From Amoebophrya sp. A120 (taxonomy: Eukaryota; Sar; Dinophyceae; Syndiniales; Amoebophryaceae), in the NCBI GenBank assembly GCA_905178155.1, contig CAJINV010000007.1:4110265-4174264 (forward strand): a stretch of 64,000 bases of DNA. The letters run 5' to 3'. This document shows positions 56,855-64,000 of the stretch, piece by piece; positions within the stretch are counted from its first letter, which is position 1; each line of letters opens with the position of its first letter. The position numbers and the translations under genes were made by a program. Under the pieces are notes generated by a model. That model saw nothing but the letters and a program-made list of their open reading frames with translations, was not told where the DNA came from and searched no databases.

Positions 56855-58072
56855 GAACATTTAGGTGGCTCTAAACCAAATCCTCCGACCATACCGGCGA
56901 GATCATCGCTCTGACGAAGCTAAGTACGATAATACGCCGGAAATTTTTATGTACTTATTCCCAGCACTGGAATAAAATTAGAATTTTGTGTCGAAATAGT
57001 CATCACGCATGTATGCGTATACGTTTTTTTTTCAACATTTAGCATCGATGCGAAAGTGCTTCTTCTTTGCATTTTCGCGGTAACTTTTTTCTAACATAAA
57101 CCAGTCGGGGTACAGAAGCATAAGTCAGCAAATGACAATGAATACAACTTTGAAGCAAAGACAGAGGTCCTTTGAGCAAATCAAATAACGCCTTCTCATG
57201 CTAGGCCTAGTACCGTAATTTTCGCAAGTTGAAGTTAGTTAAAGTGAAAAATAAAGCAAACTTTTACGTTGTATGTATGTAAAATACATGCGAGAAGAAG
57301 TACCAAGGTGCATTTTGCGAATGGAACAACTTTTACGTATACGTTACACGTATATTACTATCAAACACGCACTAAGGTCCAAAGTCACTAGAGTCGAAAA
57401 TACGACGCGAGTGAAATAGCAGGCGCGGCTTTTTTAACGCACTATACCAGGCGACAGTTTCGAATTTCATAACGTACGATCTTCGAAGTATTTGTTTCTT
57501 GTCACCGTTCGCGTTCGTAGTTGGATGGGCAACATCCTAAACCTTCTTCGTCCTTCATGGAACTACGACGAGACCCGGGCTAGGCTCTTTGTCGTGATTT
57601 GTGTCGCATTTTGTTCGGAGTCCGTTACTGAAGCTTCACAGTCACGACCAGGATAGCGCGCAGCGGTAAAAAGGCTAAGGGGTAAGGCCATACTCATCTC
57701 ATTTTCATCTATCTTCGTCATGCTACGAGCGTTAGGGTTAGAAAGACCGTTCTTGCATAGCTCTTGTGCAGCACACGCAAAATAGCTATGTTGCAACAGA
57801 AGACCACTGCGTAACCCGCGAGACGACCGAGCAGCTGACTAAATGCGAATTAGCGAAAAAAAATTTGCGAGTTCTTCATCATCTCGGCAGAAAGCGCAGA
57901 CGTGTCGGTGTTGATCGTGTGCTGTGTATACTTACCTACATCACCTTATCTGTGCCTCCTCGTAGAGCTTCTCGTTGTCGTTGAAGCCTTGTAATTCTAA
58001 AAGACCTTCTTCTTGTTGCTGTTGAGCACTTGACTTGTACCACAAAAAAAAAAAATCGTCACGTGAATAAAA
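56855..58072. other. intergenic, no gene seen
   Basis: 1.2 kb, AT-rich at 56940-57420, with no credible frame. Ends in an A-rich leader directly before the next ATG. Confidence 0.5.
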
Positions 58073-58872
58073 ATGACCGCAAGCAAAGAGACATCCCAGG
58101 CCTACATGCAGGTCGTAGTGCCCAAGAATTGCAAACCCGGCTCTACCTTCAATGTCAAGACACCCGACAAACAGTGGATGCAGGTACGTAGCTTTTCGCT
58201 TCTGTGCTTCAGGAGGACTTGGAAAAGGCCAAACTTTGTGGTGAAATTGCAAAATCATAAATCAAAGTTTATCAGCAACAGCTAGTACAGCTTGCTGTGC
58301 TTCGACTTATATTTGAACAGGAACCGCAATAAAACAAGTCCGACCGCAGTTGGTACCACTACAAAACATGCTTGAATCTTTTTTCGCACGAACAGGTCAC
58401 CGTTCCAGCGGGCGCCAAGCCCAAGCAAAAATTGGTTATGGCTTACGAGCCACTGAACAGCAATGTGACGTCTTCTAGTTCCTCCAAAAGTACAACACCC
58501 TCCGCCCGCGACGACAACAAATCACAGAGTTCATCTTCCGCCCGCTCCAGGTCAAGGTCCCAGAAATCTTCTGCCGGTGAGCGAAGTACAAGTACTAGCA
58601 CCTCTCTCCAACATAAGACGACCAAAAAGCAAGCCGCGAGCGACGAGTTTCTCGAGGAGCAACGATTGGCCTACGAGGCACTTCAGGACAAGTACATGCA
58701 GAAGCAGAAGGAGTCTGTGGTGGTGGAAGTCCCGGTAAATGCCAAGTCGGGGGATTTGGTGCAGGTGAGGGTCAGAGGGGGGCAGTTACTGCAATTTCCC
58801 GTGCCGGAGGGATTGGACAGGGAACAGAGGTTTGTGAACATGGAATACGAAAGTCATGTCAAGAAAATTTGA
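58073..58872 (+). CDS. small protein with VPxGxKPG-type beta repeats
   Basis: Exons 58073-58183 and 58396-58872 (phase 0, GT-AG with CAGGT at both edges) give 195 aa. Two similar modules flank a Ser-rich linker. The first is VVVPKNCKPGSTFNVKTPDK, then QWMQVTVPAGAKPKQKLVMA. The second is VVEVPVNAKSGDLVQVRVRG, then GQLLQFPVPEGLDREQRFVN. Each reads as V-x-V-P-x-x-x-K-x-G followed by a strand, a loop and V-P-x-G, a motif seen in dinoflagellate and other protist proteins of unknown function. The linker is SR-like (ARSRSRSQKSSAGERS). The gene starting at 63756 opens with a comparable strand (DLIVEVPVQAASLPEG). Confidence 0.78.
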
Positions 58873-59624
58873 CGCAATCTTCCAGAGAGATGAGGAAGAA
58901 GACCAAATTTCGAAATGAAATCTTTGATGTTTCGCATGATTGGAAATTATAGCAGGGACGCGTCTCGTTTCCGTGCGACCTTGCTCGTGCATGTGAGTGT
59001 CCGCAGAGTAGATGCGCTGTTGATCGAACATAACGAATAAAAGATAGAGCCAGCAGCTGCTTCTGCGATGAATAGAGGTTGTGACGTAGTTAATTGTGTC
59101 ACTGTGTTTTCCGTATCTGTATCCTATCTCTGTGTTTTCCGTTTAAACAACCGACGATATTCTCACTCGACATTACTAGCATTTTTCGGGGTTTTGTTGT
59201 GGTCTGCAGTCGGAGTCGCAGGTAAAATCGTGTGTCGAGAGCTGCATTAGTTCTGCTTTCGTATCGCTTCGTATTCGTGTAGTCGCTTTGAACGAACGAA
59301 TTCATTTGGAGAAACAAATTTTCATTATTTTTTTTTTCGTTTTCGCATTTTCATTGTCTTCCTCGTTGTCGTCTTTCTCTTCGCAATTTTTCCTGGTGTC
59401 CCCCGTTGGTGTTGTACTTAAGTATTTTTTGTTCCTTAATAAGCTCAATTTGAACTCAAAGCTAAAAAATAAAAAAGTCGTCGCTTCAGCCAGAATGGAA
59501 GCACTTACCGTTACAGTGTTGAAGAAATCGCAAGTCATCCTCATGCGCACGACATCTTCCACATTGCTGAGATACTTCCACTCCAAAGCTAAAGCATCGT
59601 CGTACAAGTAAACGAGACGTCTTC
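58873..59624. other. intergenic, no gene seen
   Basis: 752 bp. A hydrophobic frame at 59288-59611 is T-rich and has no conserved features. I treat it as the 5' leader of the next gene. Confidence 0.5.
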
Positions 59625-62150
59625 ATGACGACATCTGACAAGTGCTGCAAAATGGGGCATTTCGCAAAGCGCCGTAAGAGGATCAGGCTTTTTTTGGAGT
59701 TCTTCTGGTGCCGCAAAAGAAAAACTATCCGGCTTTATCTTCTCGCCGCCGGAATTCTGTTCTTCTTAATCTTTCCACCACTACAGCACCACAAGCATCC
59801 ACGTCAGAGGACCTGCTTCGTACAGGGACTAGACCCCGCAAAGACTGCATCCGCGGCTGACCCGGACAAGAGTGTAGTGGCGGGCGACGACCACGATGGA
59901 AGATCCGTGCAAGAAAATCTAGCTGACCTTCGGCCATCGCGATCACAAGCAAGTACGCGGCAAGAAGCAAAAAAGATAAAGGAAGAAGTTGTACCGCCAG
60001 ATGCTAGCACTACAGCAACGCGCGGGCTGAAGTCTTCACAGCGAAGTAGTAGATCCCTGCAAGAGAAGATACAGATGGCTAACGCCACGATACAGCTAGA
60101 CGCAACTGCCGAAGTTGTAGCTTCTCCTCGTGCTCCTGTTGATAAAAATGCTGGTTCCACCTCATCTCACGACCCTTCTTTCTCCGCATTCTTGGTGCGT
60201 AGAGAGAAAAAGGAAGACGGTGTTCTTTCGACGTCGACCCATGATCTTCACAAGAAACAGAATCAACCTGCGGGTTTTGTCCAGCAACGACCACATGAAC
60301 TTCTCCGCGCGAGGACGAAAACGGCTTTCAGGATGAAACCCGATGGAGGAGTAACATCATCCCCAAGCTCTTCGAGTGGATCGTCAGCACCAGCCCAAAA
60401 TGGCACAAATACTATGACGACCCTCCAAATATTAAACTCTCCTACAACATCCAGCAACGAAACAGACGCTACCATAATTCCCGGTTCCGAAAACGATACT
60501 ACCTCTGTTCAGTCACCGGGCGGCGCAATCGCCAACGGCACCTTGGACTCCGCGCAAGCCAAGGCGGCGGGGGAAAAATCAGCAGCTTCTGCTTCTGCCA
60601 ACAACACGACCCTTCTGATCGGCGTTGGCGGCGTTGTGTTCGGGATCTTGATCGGGATTTGTTCCAACCGCGGAACGGCTGCGAAAGCAGTAGAGAAGGA
60701 CCCAGAGAAGACTCCGGAGTCGCCCGTGATCAACAAGAGCATGCGGAATTTGAGCTTCGTGGAGGGCGGGATCTTTTCAAGTAACGCCAACGCTATGGGT
60801 TGCGAAAATGTCTGGGTCTGGAAGATTGCAACTTGTCATGCTGTCCTTGGATTCCAAAAAAATCTGTATTGCGTGACCAACAACAGGAGTCCAGTTTGTG
60901 TTACGCGGAGACGGCATTTCTCATGCGGAACAGGCATCAGGAAGCCCTCTGAAATCCTGTGGTGCTAGATCATGCATTACATGCGTCACGGATCATTCAA
61001 AATATGCATCACAAGTCCCGGAATCTTCCAGACCCAGACATTTTTGCATTTGATAAACGCGTCGCTAGTACAACCCGCCGGGGCGAACGAATCGTCTTCT
61101 GGGTCAGAGGACCAGCGGTCACCTCGCGGCCCGCAGGAAAGACGATCTGTGAGAAGTAGTCCGGTGGGAGAGCAAAGAGGAGGACCTCCAGCGGGGCCTT
61201 CTGCAGACAGTCCTCGTGGTCCTGGCTCCGCAGGAGCTGCTCCCAGTCGACGTAATAGCACAACCAGTGCCACCAGCTCCAGTCCCCACACGACACGCAT
61301 CAGGCCGCCGCGCGGGGGCGGCAGTGCCGGTGTAGAGGGTGAGCGGCAAGCGCCAAATCCGGTAGTTTCAACGACGGGCGGACCATCATCGCCTCGTAGT
61401 CCCAATGCAGCAATCAATAGCGCCACTACGGCTATTCCGGACCCAGCGAAAAGTAAAGCAGACGTAGGAGGCCGGCGTGGCGCCGGCGCGGCGATGCTTG
61501 GCGGCGGGACGGTGGGCATGGGAACCATGATGGGAGGTCCTCTTGGTGGTGCGGCAGGAGCAGGGAAAATTATGACGGGGACCATCACAGGCGGAGGCAT
61601 GTTCTTCGGGGGAAAGAGTCCAAGTTCGGCTAAATCGAAGTCACCGGGAGGGTTTCCTGGTGCAGCAGCTACAGGCGGGGTACTCTCACCGCCCAACAAA
61701 AATACGACATCAAACGCGGCCGGCGGCAAAGCAACGGCGACAAGAAAAAGCGGAAGCAGCGACGAAAAAAAGGTCGCTGCGCAGGGGAACGACGGAGAGT
61801 TTCTGATCGGGGAGGATGATGGATATGATTATGAATACGGTGACGAAGATGATGATCTTATCGGGGGCGTTGACGACGAAGAGGACGAATTTCTTGGCGG
61901 GGGCAGTACGAACATGCCGGTGGTGGCTCCGCGGACGACACCCGGGGGGATCGGCGGTTTTGGCGCTGCAGCATCGAAGACAGGAGCGGCATTCGTTGCA
62001 TCCCCTTCAGCTGCGTCCAAGAACTTCGGCACCGGGAGCGCCTTTATGGGGGGCAAGAGCGGCATGTTCGGCGGTCTTCAAGGGAGAACGAAGCCTCCTG
62101 GTCCTGTTTCGCCATCAGCGCCGAGCTATCGTGCCGCAAACAGTTCTTAG
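59625..62150 (+). CDS. membrane-anchored Gly/Ser-rich protein with one introner element
   Basis: Exons 59625-60793 and 61061-62150 join in frame (752 aa) after removal of a family C element. The N-terminus is a basic stretch (CRKRKTIRLY) and then a span (LLAAGILFFLIFPPL), a typical signal anchor. A long polar Asn/Ser/Thr-rich region follows, with several N-x-S/T sites (NATI, NGTN, NETD, NDTT, NNTT). A second span (LLIGVGGVVFGILIGICS) lies near residue 335. The C-terminal half is Pro/Gly/Ser-rich with GG-MG repeats and an acidic patch (EDDGYDYEYGDEDDDLIGG). The sequon-rich middle and two spans suggest a secretory or surface protein with a cytosolic Gly-rich tail. The frame may continue through an intron to 62877 (next entry). 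Confidence 0.75.
60794..61055 (+). mobile_element. family C introner element (262 bp)
   Basis: Left TATGGGTTGCGAAAATGTCT followed by GGGTCTGGAAG, right TTCCAGACCCAGACATTTTT followed by GCATTTGATA. Perfect TSD AACGC at 60789-60793 and 61056-61060. Excision gives ...SNANASLVQPAGAN.... Confidence 0.94.
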
Positions 62151-62413
62151 TGCTGCCGCCTCTATATCTGTCAATACCAATACAATAGTATTTTGAAAAA
62201 GAAAATGGAGATGCTCAACAAGCTCATGGTTATGCAGCAGCTGATGCTGCATGAGCAGCGGCTCTATTGCATGATTGTCCACTCTTGATGCCACCGCGTC
62301 CAATACGTCGACGTTAAAGCATCAAAAGAACGAGCTGACTACTTTAGCTTTACCTCAGAAGATGCATGTGGTGCATGGAGATGAACAGCAGCACTGCAAA
62401 TTGTCATTGACAG

Positions 62414-62877
62414 CAAAGATGGCAGCGCTAGGCTACTTGAAATTTCCGACCGATACAGTCAACTTTGTTGGCAAAAAACCGCCCGGTGCGGCTTTCGGAG
62501 GTGGTGGAGATTTGATCCCTGGCAGCATCATCCCTGGCAGCGTCGTTCCCGGCACCGTGGGAGGTCCGAAAGGTGGACGCTTTTCAACAGCAAAAGCAGG
62601 TCCAGCTCCTCCGAAGGCGCTCGCGACCGGTGTGGGTCTGCAGGGCATCAACTTGAAGGCCCGGCCGAAAAAACGCATTTTGAAGCGACCTGGGGACCCC
62701 CCGAGCCCGAAGAAGCGGATCAGTTGGCGCGACGGAGCGCAGTCGATGCGAATCGTCCCGGACAGGGTCCAAGATGGAATGCAGTTGCTCGGGGTCGAAG
62801 CCCAGGTCGCCGCGGTGGAAGAGAGAAAGAACAATGAAGCCGGGGGTGGAATGATAGACGGAGAGTATGACGAGTGA
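62414..62877 (+). CDS. basic Pro/Gly-rich exon, likely 3' end of the preceding gene
   Basis: An open frame to the TGA at 62875-62877. It can be read from ATG 62419 (MAALGYLKFPTDTVNFVGKK, 152 aa), or as a last exon joined to 62142 through a GTTCTT...GACAG intron (62143-62413), which keeps frame and would extend the upstream protein to 904 aa. Gly-rich style (AAFGGGG; GSIIPGSVVPGTVGG) matches the upstream tail, supporting the join. A basic segment PKKRILKRPGDPPSPKKRISW holds RISW, which fits the loose RVxF docking consensus for protein phosphatase 1; such short motifs are often fortuitous. Confidence 0.6.
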
Positions 62878-63755
62878 AAATGATGATGTGATGAACTGTC
62901 GTTTCGTCCCTGAATTGGACTTGCATTTTTCGGCTTGTGCTCAACGCAGATTGATATTAACTATCTCGTCGACGTCATCGAAGATGGTGTGTCATTGAAG
63001 ATGAAAAAGGAAAAGCTGGATCTCGTTGTTCATCATGAAGCAGCGTCGGTGTTGTTTCACCTTTGACGTCGTTTAGTTTTGGCTCCGATGATGTACTCTT
63101 CATGTTCATGTCAAGCTCCTGAACAAAGTTGAGCAGAGCTACTGTAGATGATTCAGTCCGCGTGTCGATTATTTCCTAATTTTTAGGATAAAAGAACAAG
63201 GACAAGCACACCATTGTACTAGTACGTAGTTCGGTGACGGAGAGCGAGGCACCCAGTTGATTTCTCTCGGTTTTTTCCCCTCCATGACGTTGTCGATTCT
63301 GTTTTGCTCGGTTCGGCCAGCGTTGGTAGTTCATTGTCGGTTAGTTTTGCTGTGAAGAAATTCTATCTGCTTTATCTGTCGGTGCTGAAGTGAGCGACGT
63401 CTCCGGTTTTTTCGCAAGAAAATTTATTTTTTTCCGGCGTCAGGAACAAGATTGTGATTGACGCAGCGCATTCGGTTTTGTTTATTTGTGAATCTCTCTC
63501 ACATCGTGCAGTGCTGGTGCTTCTGATCTCCTCGCTTTTGTTCTTCCTTGTGCCAGTCTTGAATTTTACTCTTTGAATTTGCTCTGCGTAAGAACAGGTT
63601 CAGTTTTTCTGAGTTTCTTTTTCATCCCACTACAACATGCAATAGTACCCCGCAACAAAGACAAATTACCGCCCTGTAAAAATGCCTAATGGCTCTCCTG
63701 TACTAGGACAATACTTCCTCTAAGAGTCCCACGAGGAACAACGAACTCCAGCATC
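62878..63755. other. intergenic, no gene seen
   Basis: 880 bp of T-rich spacer preceding the next start. No feature recognised. Confidence 0.5.
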
Positions 63756-63889
63756 ATGGTCGACACCCTCCCCGACCTGATAGTCGAGGTTCCCGTGCAG
63801 GCGGCCTCGCTCCCGGAGGGCATCCTGGACGGCCGGTACAAGCATCTGAAGCAGAAGGTCAACCACAAAGATTGTTTTTTCTGTTCCGC
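63756..63889 (+). CDS. 5' end of an unidentified gene (partial)
   Basis: ATG at 63756 opens a frame of 44 codons plus two bases before a family C element begins. It starts MVDTLPDLIVEVPVQAASLP and continues into EGILDGRYKHLKQKVNHKD and CFFCS. The VEVPVQ...LPEG pattern recalls the beta modules of the gene at 58073. The rest lies beyond the window, so no function is given. Confidence 0.6.
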
Positions 63890-64000
63890 TATGGATTGCA
63901 AAAGTGTCTGGGTGTGGAAGAATGAAACTTGTGATGCTGCATTTGGAGTCCAAAAAAATCTGTATTGCATGAGCAGCAGAGGGAAGGCAATTTTCGCTAC
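63890..64000 (+). mobile_element. family C introner element, cut by window end
   Basis: Starts TATGGATTGCAAAAGTGTCT followed by GGGTGTGGAAGAATG, and continues to the window edge with the same internal CAAAAAAATCTGTATTGC as the element at 60794. Expected left TSD is TCCGC (63885-63889). Confidence 0.85.

Noticed and set aside
1-64000. tRNA, rRNA or snRNA genes
   Set aside because: No cloverleaf, rRNA core or snRNA box pattern was recognised by eye. A covariance-model scan would settle this and could not be run.

Overview
The window reads as nuclear DNA of a dinoflagellate-lineage protist, most likely a Syndiniales (Amoebophrya-like) parasite. Every gene I can model lies on the + strand and the genes are split by introns. 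Many coding exons are interrupted by short elements with terminal inverted repeats (TIRs) and ~5-bp target-site duplications (TSDs). Removing the element plus one TSD copy restores the reading frame. That is the signature of 'introner elements' (mobile introns), reported in quantity from Amoebophrya. The organism call is inference from this pattern and from dinoflagellate-style protein families; no rRNA or marker gene is present.

Layout. 1-183: 3' end of a gene. 1376-3897: four-helix membrane protein interrupted by three elements. 5272-10004: 1,031-aa protein with four ~100-residue helical repeats and five ordinary GT-AG introns. 12325-26912: many-exon membrane-protein locus (one gene or two) carrying about 14 elements, two of them over 1 kb, and a 2.1-kb palindrome array inside one intron. 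28935-32988: EF-hand-like protein interrupted by five elements of four families. 34426-37303: tandem pair of paralogous acidic proteins. 38240-41901: zinc-ribbon protein with a C-terminal HAD-fold domain. 41902-44525: strikingly GC-rich intergenic block. 44526-46650: PEX11-like peroxisomal membrane protein. 47584-48867: coiled-coil protein. 50772-56854: cyclic-nucleotide-binding channel with a non-canonical pore, probably continuing into a long disordered tail. 58073-58872: small beta-repeat protein. 59625-62877: Gly/Ser-rich membrane-anchored protein with one element. 63756-64000: 5' end of another gene, cut by an element at the window edge.

I distinguish about 25 elements in at least five TIR families: A (starts TATGA, GTGCACAACTCC core), B (TATGCATTGCAAAAG), C (TATGGATTGCAAAAATGTC), D (TATGG, then TTCTCAAACGTTACATT), E (CACCCATCCCCATCC core). 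Nearly all start TAT and end ATA, and most carry subterminal TTGTCATGC / GCATGACAA motifs. Gene models were built by hand from frame continuity. Exon edges marked uncertain should be checked against RNA.
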